DNA of 60,856 nt from Shimazuella soli (GTDB lineage Bacteria > Bacillota > Bacilli > Thermoactinomycetales > Thermoactinomycetaceae). The stretch is taken from positions 1-60,856 of the forward strand of contig NZ_JAKWBN010000013.1 of assembly GCF_022511585.1 (NCBI RefSeq), given 5' to 3'. Below are positions 20,016-27,397 of this stretch, piece by piece. The notes beneath the pieces are model-generated. The model did not search any database. It was not told the origin of the DNA and saw only the letters and a list, made by a program, of their open reading frames with translations. Every line of letters begins with the position of its first letter. Position 1 is the stretch's first letter. The translations under genes were made by a program, and so were the position numbers.

Positions 20016-20993
20016 TTGTTAAAAAAGGTATTCAACATAAAAACTATTCTCATAGCTGTTTCGTTACTCATAGTAATTGGTGTTATCATATGGCAAGGTG
20101 TAAATTTCCATGGAAATCCTGATCCTACTGCTAAAAATATCACACCAGGTTCTGCGATCATCAATACAGCTATTCTTATTTTTCGAGAGGGATTAGAGGC
20201 AATTTTAGTATTGTCTGCGATTATTTCTGGTTTAGTTCGTAAAAAACAAGATAATTATTGGAAACCCATTTCAGCAGGAGCAGGAGTATCTTTCTTAGCT
20301 ACACTTGCAACATGGTTTATCGTTGTAGGGATAATTGCTTCTGTGAATGCATCTGAGCTAAATATACAAGCTGCGACAGGATTGTTAGCTGTTATTGTTT
20401 TATGCATCATTATGAATTGGTTTTTTCATAAGATATACTGGCAAGGGTGGATTAACCTTCATAATCGCAAAAAGATTAAAATAACGGATAATAGTAAAGA
20501 AGTAGTCGAAAAGAGTACTTTTTGGTCCCTCTTTATACTAGGACTTACATCTGTATACCGGGAAGGATTTGAAGTTGTTCTCTTCCTTCAAAATTTGCGA
20601 TTAAAAGTTGGCTCTGGAGTTATTTTAAAAGGAGCCCTGATTGGGTTAGCTTTAACTATGATAGTAGGAGTACTTACTTTTCTAGGGCATCGCCGTCTCC
20701 CTTATAAAAAAATGTTGGTATTTACAGGTGGTCTTTTAGTGGTAGTCTTAGCTGTAATGGTGGGAGAAACGGTTCAAGAGATGCAACTTGCAGGTTGGAT
20801 TGGTACAACTGTTATCCCATTACATTTTCCTGAATGGATGGGAACTTGGTTTTGTATTTTCCCAACAGTAGAGACGTTATCGTCTCAAGCTATAGCTGTG
20901 GTATATGTTCTTGGTTCATACTTAATCGCTCGTTTCCTAACCAAACAAAAAGCGGCTAAACAAAGTAAACAGCGGGCTCAGGTAGCAAGTTAA
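20016..20993 (+). CDS. FTR1-family iron permease
   Basis: The 325-aa protein has seven or eight predicted TM helices and two REGLE-type iron-binding motifs, FREGLEAIL and YREGFEVVL, diagnostic of FTR1/EfeU permeases. It would move ferric iron across the membrane together with an oxidase or peroxidase partner (EfeO/EfeB), neither of which is adjacent. TTG 20016 is chosen because GGGGGAGA lies 5-6 nt upstream; the longer frame starting at TTG 20001 overlaps that site and the ATG at 20011 is out of frame. The Fur box and promoter upstream support iron regulation. Confidence 0.93.
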   Translation: MLKKVFNIKTILIAVSLLIVIGVIIWQGVNFHGNPDPTAKNITPGSAIINTAILIFREGLEAILVLSAIISGLVRKKQDNYWKPISAGAGVSFLATLATWFIVVGIIASVNASELNIQAATGLLAVIVLCIIMNWFFHKIYWQGWINLHNRKKIKITDNSKEVVEKSTFWSLFILGLTSVYREGFEVVLFLQNLRLKVGSGVILKGALIGLALTMIVGVLTFLGHRRLPYKKMLVFTGGLLVVVLAVMVGETVQEMQLAGWIGTTVIPLHFPEWMGTWFCIFPTVETLSSQAIAVVYVLGSYLIARFLTKQKAAKQSKQRAQVAS

Positions 20994-21023
20994 TGGTACT
21001 TGTATAAGATAATAAATTAAAAG

Positions 21024-21055
21024 ACAAAAACGCCTAGTAGGCGTTTTTTAGTCTT
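21024..21055 (+). terminator. Terminator of FTR1 gene
   Basis: AAAACGCCTA and TAGGCGTTTT form a compact stem followed by a T-run. Confidence 0.85.
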
Positions 21056-21138
21056 CTTTATCGAAAAACTTCGATATCGTCATCATTGTCTAACATTTTG
21101 GATAGTACATATTCTCCAATAGCCCTGAGAATCTTTAC

Positions 21139-21174
21139 GATGAGATATCTTTGTCTCATTCGAAGTATAGTATA
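21139..21174 (+). promoter_or_regulatory. Promoter with inverted repeat before the His/Cys-rich gene
   Basis: TATAAT near 21170 is a likely -10 box. ATGAGA (21140-21145) and TCTCAT (21154-21159) form an inverted repeat over the presumed -35 region, a possible operator for a metal- or stress-responsive regulator. Confidence 0.4.
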
Positions 21175-21220
21175 ATTAAAAAACAAACTAATTTTCTGAA
21201 GCGTGAAAGGAGAATCAAGA

Positions 21221-21529
21221 TTGTTTTTTCTTTCTTTAATAACCTTTTTCATTTTGATGATAAGTGGAGTACACTTTCTATTTGGAGGTGTAATATTCGA
21301 AGGAGCTTCCATTATGCTTTTGTCTGGGATAGTACCTATGTTCTTTTGGCGAAGAAGGCACCACCATCATCATCATCATGGACATCATCACCACCATCAT
21401 CATGATGACAATAATTGCGGAAATTATCTTGTCTGTGGGAGCTGTGGATTTCTGAGTGGGGAAGCATGCGGCGATTGTAGCGATTTTGGAGATTGCGATT
21501 GTGGAGGTTGTGATTGCGGAGACGATTAG
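21221..21529 (+). CDS. Small membrane protein with His-rich and Cys-rich tail
   Basis: The 102-aa protein begins with two hydrophobic helices (about 1-19 and 24-42), followed by an Arg-Arg-Arg stop, then two runs of seven His separated by Gly (about 47-61), Asp-Asp, and a tail with 9 Cys in CGNYLVCGSCGF, CGDC, CDCGGCDCG spacing (about 66-100). It has an obvious capacity to bind transition metals or zinc. TTG 21221 has AAAGGAG 8 nt upstream; GTG 21203 overlaps that site. It follows an iron permease, so iron or copper handling is plausible, but no family function is known to me. Confidence 0.75.
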   Translation: MFFLSLITFFILMISGVHFLFGGVIFEGASIMLLSGIVPMFFWRRRHHHHHHHGHHHHHHHDDNNCGNYLVCGSCGFLSGEACGDCSDFGDCDCGGCDCGDD

Positions 21530-21562
21530 TTTTTGCAGATCATCTCAATAGATAAATGATGT

Positions 21563-21616
21563 CCCATTTGAGAAAAGAATCATGTTTTCCATTTCTTTTC
21601 TCAAATGGGTTTTTTG
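21563..21616 (+). terminator. Strong terminator after the His/Cys-rich gene
   Basis: CCCATTTGAGAAAAGAA pairs with the segment ending TTTTCTCAAATGGG, followed by TTTTTTG. Confidence 0.9.
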
Positions 21617-21790
21617 TGTTTTAGCAATCAAAAAGAAATTGATGCTTATTGACTAAATTAATTTCATTTTCCTAAACTGATTAAGATTAAAATTGATTTT
21701 TAATATCGAATAGCCAACACTTATCTTCTTACCCTCTGACTAATATCTCTTGATAGCCGATAATGCTAACATCATAAAGGGGGATTATTT

Positions 21791-22488
21791 TTGGAGGAAT
21801 TTAGTTTTGCGAGGATCGACTTTTGAGAGATGACGGCTAGAGTATCATAACTTTTGGTGTCCTACTTGTTTTAGGCAGGATCTTGGGAAAAAAGCAAATG
21901 AGCCATATGACATTTTTCAACTACATAACAGGAATACATTGGTTCGATTGCTGCCGAAATTGCTGGTGAGAATGACACGGCATTTTGGGATGGAATAGTA
22001 AGTTTGATTTGGTGGACATTGTTAACATTTTTAATAGGTATTATAGGCTTGAAATCGATAAAGGCAAGGGTGTTATTGGATGATCAGCCTTCGATTATTA
22101 TAAAAGACGGAAAAATACAGCGGGAAGTGCTAAAAACGAATCATTTGAATTTGGATGATCTGAGTATGATGTTACGTGAGCATGCTGTATTTAGTATTCA
22201 AGAAGTGCACTATGCTATTTTTGAGCCAAATGGCAAGTTGAGCATACTTAAAAAGTCAGACAAACAAACTGTGATAAAAGGAGATCTGGGTATTACCACT
22301 GCACCTATGCCTTACTTGCCTTCAGAGATAATTACAGATGGAAAAATTGTAAAAAAAATTTAGAAGAGCTTCATCTGAATGAGGAGTGGGTGTATAGCGA
22401 GCTGAATAAAAATGGAATTAAATCTGTTCAGGAAGTGTTTTATGCTGAAATTCATGGAGATGGGTCTCTATTTATTGATAGAGTGTAG
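21791..22488 (+). pseudogene. Decayed DUF421 (YetF-type) membrane protein gene
   Basis: A ribosome binding site (AAAGGGGG, 21776-21783) precedes TTG 21791 and a short start (LEEFSF). Family-like sequence then appears in three different frames: LLVLGRILGKKQMSHMTFFNYITG, then IGSIAAEIAGENDTAFWDG...WWTLLTFLIG, and the soluble domain up to about 22350. Stops and shifts lie near 21824-21850, a shift of about two bases lies near 21940, and a run of eight A at about 22350 loses the last frame; with nine A the frame would continue as NLEELHLNEEW...FYAEIHGDGSLFID to TAG 22488. The 119-codon intact piece at 22004-22363 is therefore a fragment, not a separate gene. Confidence 0.85.
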
Positions 22489-22496
22489 TATTTTGA

Positions 22497-22530
22497 CGCT
22501 CCCAACAGCTAAGCCGTAAGATTTTTTGTT
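22497..22530 (+). mobile_element. IS605-type end relic
   Basis: CTCCCAACAGCTAAGCCGTA followed by AGATTTTTTG aligns with the element at 53750-53780 (CTCCTTACGGCTGAAGCCGT then AGGATTCTTGG) at about three quarters of positions. No transposase is linked. Confidence 0.35.
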
Positions 22531-22540
22531 TCGTTCTGTT

Positions 22541-22663
22541 ACGTGTGTCTACTTCTGGTTTGTATAACTTTTGTTCATAATAACCAAGACGAAATCAACA
22601 GAGGCTTGGGGGTTTTGGAGTTTCTCGCTAAACAAGAAGTTGAAAATCATTAAGTAGACACGT
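22541..22663. repeat. Inverted repeat ends 120 bp apart, possible second MITE
   Basis: ACGTGTGTCTACTT (22541-22554) is the inverse of AAGTAGACACGT (22652-22663) apart from a 2-base insert. GTT flanks both outer edges, which would be a 3-bp target duplication. No internal ORF. Confidence 0.35.
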
Positions 22664-22720
22664 GTTGATTCAAACCTGTTCGCTATCTCATACCGTAAAG
22701 GGAACAGGAGGTATCTTACG

Positions 22721-23110
22721 ATGAACCATAATAGAACACTCTGTCGGAAGTTTGCAAAAATCATTGGTGGGCAACCTGGATTTGCGGGTGGGAAATGTGT
22801 AGCTACTATATCAAGAAATCAAATCCATGCAACCATTTTGGGGAAAAGGTTTGGAGTGACTTCTTCTTTCTCATTTGAGTCAAGAGATAAAAGAAGCGGT
22901 AGGGCTCTATGTTTAGGCAGAGTCGCATTATTACAGACTGAAGTCGAGCGATTTATTTCTGTAATTCGTAATCGAAAGATAAAAGTTTCCTCTATACACA
23001 ACGAATGGTTATTTGATAGACCGCGTTTGATCTATGTCAACATTGAGTCGAATGAAAAACCATTAATTTTTGCAAGGAAAGTAAGGAAAGCGTTAAACAC
23101 CATCAGATAA
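22721..23110 (+). CDS. DUF1259 (LppY/LpqO-like) domain protein
   Basis: The 129-aa protein matches one DUF1259 module: FAKIIGGQPGFAGGKC start, FSFESRDKRSGRALCLGRVALLQTEV middle, then VSSIHNEWLFDRPRLIYVNIES and FARKVRKAL at the end. Proteins with two modules are secreted or lipid-anchored in some bacteria; this one has a single module and no signal peptide, so it is probably cytoplasmic. AGGAGG (22706-22711) is well spaced to ATG. The function of the family is not established. Confidence 0.85.
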   Translation: MNHNRTLCRKFAKIIGGQPGFAGGKCVATISRNQIHATILGKRFGVTSSFSFESRDKRSGRALCLGRVALLQTEVERFISVIRNRKIKVSSIHNEWLFDRPRLIYVNIESNEKPLIFARKVRKALNTIR

Positions 23111-23152
23111 ATATGCTTTTATCTTAGTAGAAATAAAGATGAGTGATTTTTG

Positions 23153-23194
23153 GCGGGCAAGCTAGACTGTCGAATCGACAGCCAGCTTGCCCGC
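23153..23194. terminator. GC-rich 42-nt hairpin
   Basis: GCGGGCAAGCT (23153-23163) pairs with AGCTTGCCCGC (23184-23194), with an inner stem CTGTC/GACAG. It is unusually GC-rich for this region, has no T-run, and sits about 40 bp after the DUF1259 stop. It may act as a non-canonical terminator or be a palindromic repeat. Confidence 0.5.
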
Positions 23195-23316
23195 ACTTCT
23201 CCCACTGGAAAAAAGATTGATGAAATATTGTAACTGTTTTCATGAACTGATATGCAAAAGATTTGATACGTTAATTATTATTGTATTCAATTAAATGATA
23301 GGAGAGTCGAAGCTTT

Positions 23317-23463
23317 ATGGCGGGTAACAAGCTGATGCATAGCATTCAAACACCTATAGAGAAATTATTTACCTTCATGGAGGAAAAAGAATTAGATGGT
23401 GTACTGTTAAGGAAAAGGGCAAATTATTTACGTCCGGATATATTGATCAGATCAATGCGCTAA
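23317..23463 (+). CDS. Possible 48-aa protein or gene fragment
   Basis: ATG 23317 has AGGAGA 11 nt upstream, somewhat far. The product (LFTFMEEKELDGVLLRKRANYL segment, basic C-terminus) has no recognised family and could be a truncated remnant. No neighbour suggests a role. Confidence 0.35.
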   Translation: MAGNKLMHSIQTPIEKLFTFMEEKELDGVLLRKRANYLRPDILIRSMR

Positions 23464-23556
23464 AATAATAAATGTTCCTAAAATGGCTAATTAGAGCTAT
23501 TTATACCAGAAAATAAAATATTATACAATATGTCATGAGCAGTTTAGGAGTTCGCC

Positions 23557-23757
23557 ATGCATACGGTTGCTTTGACTCAGGACAATAAACCTATCTGTTT
23601 AAGAGAAGATTCTGATGGTCAATTTACTGTCACAGAAAACGGAGTGGAATATGTATACGCTGTCGAAAGCGTTGCTTTTTTCCTCTTCTGGATTAGTGCA
23701 GTTCTCGGGACAGAACAAGAAGTTAAAACACACTGTTCCTGTTGTGGCTTAAGTTGA
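23557..23757 (+). CDS. Small protein with CxCC tail
   Basis: The 66-aa product has an excellent ribosome binding site (AGGAG, 6-nt spacing). It has a polar N-terminal half, a hydrophobic segment (about 40-51, VAFFLFWISAVLG) and a C-terminal HCSCCGLS. It could be a small membrane-associated or metal-binding protein; a ribosomally made peptide precursor is possible but no maturation genes are nearby. A hairpin follows. Confidence 0.55.
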   Translation: MHTVALTQDNKPICLREDSDGQFTVTENGVEYVYAVESVAFFLFWISAVLGTEQEVKTHCSCCGLS

Positions 23758-23762
23758 CATAG

Positions 23763-23793
23763 GAACCGTTATCCGAAACAAGGATAGCGGTTC
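23763..23793. terminator. Hairpin downstream of the CxCC protein gene
   Basis: GAACCGTTATCC pairs with GGATAGCGGTTC (one wobble); no clear T-run on the plus strand. Confidence 0.45.
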
Positions 23794-23843
23794 AAAATAT
23801 AGGTAGAAAGAGTCAACCGGTATATTTTAGTCAATAATTTTAT

Positions 23844-23981
23844 GAATCTGTTGCATTATTCATCACAAAAGCGAAGATGTGGATAAGTGAAGTGTCCTTT
23901 GTGTTTTTCAGTGGGCAGTCGCGGAAAAAACACACACCAAGCGACTTTGTTCATAGTCCAGATTTTATTATGCAACAACCT
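23844..23981 (-). mobile_element. MITE copy 2 (138 bp), inverted relative to copy 1
   Basis: The ends GAATCTGTTGCAT and ATGCAACAACCT are flanked by TTTAT at 23839-23843 and 23982-23986, a 5-bp target duplication. The interior is the reverse complement of copy 1 with point changes and small indels. Non-coding. Confidence 0.85.
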
Positions 23982-24133
23982 TTTATGTAATAGTGAAGGA
24001 TAATAAATGATGAATTACAAAACAAGGAATCACATGGGAAATATAGTGATCCCTCGTTTTGTTGTCAAAACTACCATGTCAAGACTTGCTGTTCAAGATA
24101 GCAGTATTTTTCTCAATGATATTGAACTTGAGT

Positions 24134-24745
24134 TTAAGAAGTTGCTTGCTTATTTCGTTTATCTATCCATGTTATGGTTGCCCATAATAAAATGGTTACT
24201 ACAATCATAAAGAAGAAAAGTCCTCCAGCATGAATAAATAGAGCGATTAGCCAAATGTGACTTAAGATAAAATGAGAGGTACGAATATACTTATTCTTTA
24301 CACGCTGATAGAACCAACCATAAATGGCAAGGGTAAGTAGGATTAAAAAAGCTGCAATGCCAGTTAATAGTTTAGGGTCATCAAACTTTGTAAATAAGTA
24401 GTAGGTACCATGAATAATCACAAGGATTAATGCGATCCATCCTGTAAAGGTATGAATAGCATATAGTCGTTTTCCCCATAATTTTAATGGTTTGAAAGGA
24501 GAAGCAAGTTTTTTCTTGAACAATAACCACCAATAACTGATTGCACCGAGCACAATTGCTGCGTTTCCAAAGATAGTAAAGTCAAATCCTTTTTGTTCGT
24601 TTAAGTTGTGTATACCATTTGGCGGTGTACTCTGATGGTTTCCAGGTGGCTGAAGGGAAGTTTTGTAGGCTGAATATGCAACAAAGAAAAGAAAAATTAG
24701 AGAGATTAATATAATTGGTATAAATACTCGTTTATCCTTTTTCAA
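24134..24745 (-). CDS. Ferric-reductase-like / cytochrome b-type membrane protein
   Basis: The 203-aa protein has five predicted TM helices. Paired His residues in the central helices (IHTFTGWIALILVIIHG, about 93-110, and SHFILSHIWLIALFIHAG, about 158-175) fit haem binding as in the ferric reductase-like transmembrane domain (YedZ/FRE type) or b561-like proteins. It lacks the FAD/NAD domain of complete ferric reductases. TTG start with AAAGGAGA 7 nt upstream. Proximity to FTR1 suggests a redox role in iron uptake (inference). Confidence 0.75.
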   Translation of the reverse strand: MKKDKRVFIPIILISLIFLFFVAYSAYKTSLQPPGNHQSTPPNGIHNLNEQKGFDFTIFGNAAIVLGAISYWWLLFKKKLASPFKPLKLWGKRLYAIHTFTGWIALILVIIHGTYYLFTKFDDPKLLTGIAAFLILLTLAIYGWFYQRVKNKYIRTSHFILSHIWLIALFIHAGGLFFFMIVVTILLWATITWIDKRNKQATS

Positions 24746-24924
24746 AATAGTATCTCCTTTTAATCTATTGGTGAAGACTTTGAAAGAATGGGAAGTTTAT
24801 AGTAAATCAAATAGCTTGGTTTTTAAAATCAACATAGATTTTTCTATGATGGAAGTCGAATGGATCTTTTGGTAATTGCCAGTCCAAGTTTTGGACAGAT
24901 CAAAACTTGCTTTTCAAACATTAC

Positions 24925-25065
24925 TCACTTTGACTTAGGTTTGTTGTCATCTTTTTTATTTATTTTGTTTTTCAAATCAAATATCCATACAATAACTTTC
25001 CAAGTAGGCGTCATATATTTCAAATAATGTTGTTCTACTAGTATAATTCTTTCAACTTTGTTCAT
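24925..25065 (-). CDS. Possible 46-aa basic peptide
   Basis: ATG 25065 opens a 46-codon frame with a plausible protein-like composition (LKYMTPTWKVIVWIFDLKNK, then a Lys/Asp-rich tail). No clear ribosome binding site is seen, so it may be a remnant. No family recognised. Confidence 0.3.
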   Translation of the reverse strand: MNKVERIILVEQHYLKYMTPTWKVIVWIFDLKNKINKKDDNKPKSK

Positions 25066-25119
25066 CAAACTATACGTTATTTTGGATGAAAGTTTGTTTA
25101 AAGGTGAGATTATTTATCA

Positions 25120-25248
25120 GTGTCTGTTTCAGATCACAGCAAAGTATTAGCAGTAGTCAATAAAACAAGTCCTATTCTGTTCATAGAAAAGGATAAAGAG
25201 AATAGTTTGGAACAACAAAAAGAAAAACAAGATGAAGACATTATTTGA
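25120..25248 (+). CDS. Possible 42-aa acidic peptide
   Basis: GTG 25120 with AAAGGTGAG about 11 nt upstream opens a 42-codon frame ending in a Gln/Lys/Glu-rich tail. It is followed by GGAGAGGAG and a second, truncated start. Low support. Confidence 0.25.
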   Translation: MSVSDHSKVLAVVNKTSPILFIEKDKENSLEQQKEKQDEDII

Positions 25249-25336
25249 AGGAGAGGAGAAAAGATAGATGACATTTAAGATTATGGAACAAGGATAGTTA
25301 CATTTTCAAATCATTCGAATAGAGGGAAATAAAAAA

Positions 25337-25363
25337 ATAAGTTCGATATTGAATCGAACTTAT
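25337..25363 (-). terminator. Terminator of the EthD-like gene (minus strand)
   Basis: ATAAGTTCGAT (25337-25347) pairs perfectly with ATCGAACTTAT (25353-25363); on the minus strand the stem is followed by TTTTTTTATTT. Confidence 0.85.
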
Positions 25364-25398
25364 AGCAGGGGAATTTGCATTATAATATGTATATTCTT

Positions 25399-25815
25399 TT
25401 ATTTATCGTATTGATAGGTTTTGAGTGTTCCACCCGAGTAGTCATCGATTACAGATCCCTTTTTTTCAAGTTTATGATATTTTTCTTTGGATTCATCTGA
25501 GTAAATACGTGCAGTATTACCTGTGAAAAAGAAGATGTCTCCAGCATTTTCCGTTAAAGCTGTCTGCATCATTTGACCAATTTCTTGAGAGGTTAATACT
25601 TTATTCATGGTTTCTAGAGTTTCAAAGTGAGCTTCAATCATATATTGAACGTTGGCAGCTTTCTCGGACATATTTGGATTATCAAAAGTAATAGAAGTTA
25701 CATCGGTACATACGAAACCCGGTAGATTGTAAAAAATGGGTAAAAGTTGTTCTAGATAAAGTTCTCTAAATTTTTCCTCCTCAATATTTCGGAAGAACGT
25801 GATTGTTTTGTACAT
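25399..25815 (-). CDS. EthD-like/dimeric alpha-beta barrel protein
   Basis: The 138-aa protein appears to have a ferredoxin-like dimeric alpha-beta barrel fold: MYKTITFFRN strand, helix with LPIFYNLPGF, MIEAHFETLETMNK helix. Similar small proteins act as EthD-type accessory factors or monooxygenases. ATG 25815 has AGGAAG upstream; the longer frame to 25863 begins before the ribosome binding site. It stands alone with its own terminator. Function unassigned. Confidence 0.65.
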   Translation of the reverse strand: MYKTITFFRNIEEEKFRELYLEQLLPIFYNLPGFVCTDVTSITFDNPNMSEKAANVQYMIEAHFETLETMNKVLTSQEIGQMMQTALTENAGDIFFFTGNTARIYSDESKEKYHKLEKKGSVIDDYSGGTLKTYQYDK

Positions 25816-26249
25816 GATTTTAACTTCCTCTCTTGGGAGCTTTGCTCCTTTTATTGAGTACATCTATCATTTCATAGTAAGAAAATGTGGTAGTACTACT
25901 CTAGAAGGCAATTTTTCAATATATAGAGAGTGATTGTTAAATAATAAGAATATATCCTAGTAAATGAATAAATGTAATAATAAATTAATTATACTGATAA
26001 TTAATACAAAGTCCAACAAATATAAATATTAATCTGTAAAAAACTTATATTAATAGGAGCAGTTTGCCTAGTTGAGGAGATTCGAGTTGAATAAAAATAT
26101 AAACGTATCTCGTTTATCTCGTTCTAAAAGGTCATGGATAGCGGGGATGAGTCTTAAAATGGAATTGGCTTTGGAATAAAAGGGTATATAAAAATATATA
26201 GTTCAAATGTCATGGATGATGTATGGAGTAATTTAGAGAGGTGAGTAAA
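25816..26249. other. AT-rich divergent intergenic region
   Basis: It separates the EthD-like gene (minus) from the YumC-type reductase (plus) and must hold both promoters. No operator-like palindrome or RNA motif was recognised. GAGAGGTGA just before 26250 is the ribosome binding site of the reductase. Confidence 0.4.
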
Positions 26250-27242
26250 ATGCCATCAGAAAATGAAATCTATGATGTAACTGTCATTGGTGGAGGACCT
26301 GTAGGGCTATTTACAGCCTTCTATGCAGGCATGAGGAAAGCTAAGGTTAAAATAATAGAAAGTCTGCCACAATTAGGGGGGCAATTATCTGCATTGTACC
26401 CAGATAAATATATTTATGATGTGGCTGGCTTTCCAAAGGTGAGGGCACAAGAGTTAGTGAATAATTTAAAGAAACAAATGGAGCCGTTTCAACCAACTAC
26501 TTGTTTGGATGAAGCCGTTGAAAAAGTGGAGAAACAATCTGATGATATTTTTAGATTAAAAACCAATCAAACTTTTCATTATTCAAAAACTATCATAATA
26601 ACAGCTGGAAATGGTGCATTTCAACCAAGAAAAATCGAATTAGATAATGCAGAGAGGTTTGAGCTCACTAATCTTCATTACTTTGTCAAAGATATAAATG
26701 AATTTACTGGAAAGAAAGTGGTTCTTTTTGGAGGTGGAGATTCAGCTGTTGACTGGGCACTGATGCTAGAGTCAATAGCAAAACAAGTGACATTGATTCA
26801 TCGACGTGATAAATTCCGTGCACATGAGCATAGTATGGAATTACTCCTAAATTCTGCTGTACAAATCAAAACGCCCTATATTCCAGTTGAGTTAATTGGA
26901 AACAAAAGCATTTCGAAAGTAGCTATTGAACATAGCAAAAATGGAAAGAAAGAGCTGATTGACGTAGATGATGTTCTTGTTTTTTATGGCTTTGTGTCTT
27001 CTCTTGGCCCAATTAAATCATGGGGTTTAAAGTTAGAGAAAAATGCAATTATCGTCAATTCCAAACAAGAAACAAATATTCCTGGTATTTATGCAGCAGG
27101 AGACATCTGTACCTATGATGGAAAAGTTAAACTTATCGTGACTGGTTTTGGTGAAGGTTCTACAGCTGTTAATAATGCAAAGGCTTACATGAATCCAGAA
27201 TCGAAAGTTCAACCCATACACAGTACAACCTTATTCTCTTAA
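26250..27242 (+). CDS. Ferredoxin/flavodoxin-NADP reductase, thioredoxin-reductase-like (YumC type)
   Basis: The 330-aa flavoprotein has two Rossmann folds: FAD motif [16 protein letters not shown] near the N-terminus and NADPH motif [15 protein letters not shown] in the middle; C-terminal [22 protein letters not shown]. The CxxC of true thioredoxin reductases is absent, as in YumC/YcgT enzymes, which pass electrons from NADPH to ferredoxin or flavodoxin. ATG 26250 is chosen because GAGAGGTGA lies directly before it, within the longer frame from 26241. Confidence 0.95.
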   Translation: MPSENEIYDVTVIGGGPVGLFTAFYAGMRKAKVKIIESLPQLGGQLSALYPDKYIYDVAGFPKVRAQELVNNLKKQMEPFQPTTCLDEAVEKVEKQSDDIFRLKTNQTFHYSKTIIITAGNGAFQPRKIELDNAERFELTNLHYFVKDINEFTGKKVVLFGGGDSAVDWALMLESIAKQVTLIHRRDKFRAHEHSMELLLNSAVQIKTPYIPVELIGNKSISKVAIEHSKNGKKELIDVDDVLVFYGFVSSLGPIKSWGLKLEKNAIIVNSKQETNIPGIYAAGDICTYDGKVKLIVTGFGEGSTAVNNAKAYMNPESKVQPIHSTTLFS

Positions 27243-27397
27243 ATTTTTCAGCTATTCATTTTATAAGAATGCAAATAAGTATGTGCAGTTTATTGATAAT
27301 TCCAAATTCATTAAATGGTTTTATCCTCATTGAAATTGCATCTTTGTATTAAAATAGATTCGATTAGATTAGATAACATTTCATGGAGGTTGCAAAA

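Larger units (their letters stand above)
24746..25336. other. Gene-poor stretch with small ORFs
   Basis: Two small frames are possible here and listed separately. At 25249-25296 a strong GGAGAGGAG precedes an ATG that hits a stop after eight codons (MTFKIMEQG), which looks like the start of a broken gene. No conserved family was recognised in this region. Confidence 0.3.

Noticed and set aside
21058-21312. Minus-strand 84-codon ORF opposite the His/Cys-rich gene
   Set aside because: It crosses the promoter and coding region of the plus-strand gene and lacks a ribosome binding site.
22004-22363. Independent 119-aa gene
   Set aside because: It is the middle fragment of the DUF421 pseudogene; family sequence continues on both sides in other frames.
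24007-24210. Plus-strand 67-codon ORF with GAAGGAT before ATG
   Set aside because: Overlaps the membrane protein gene on the other strand by 77 bp and resembles no family; may be a remnant next to the MITE, but support is too weak.
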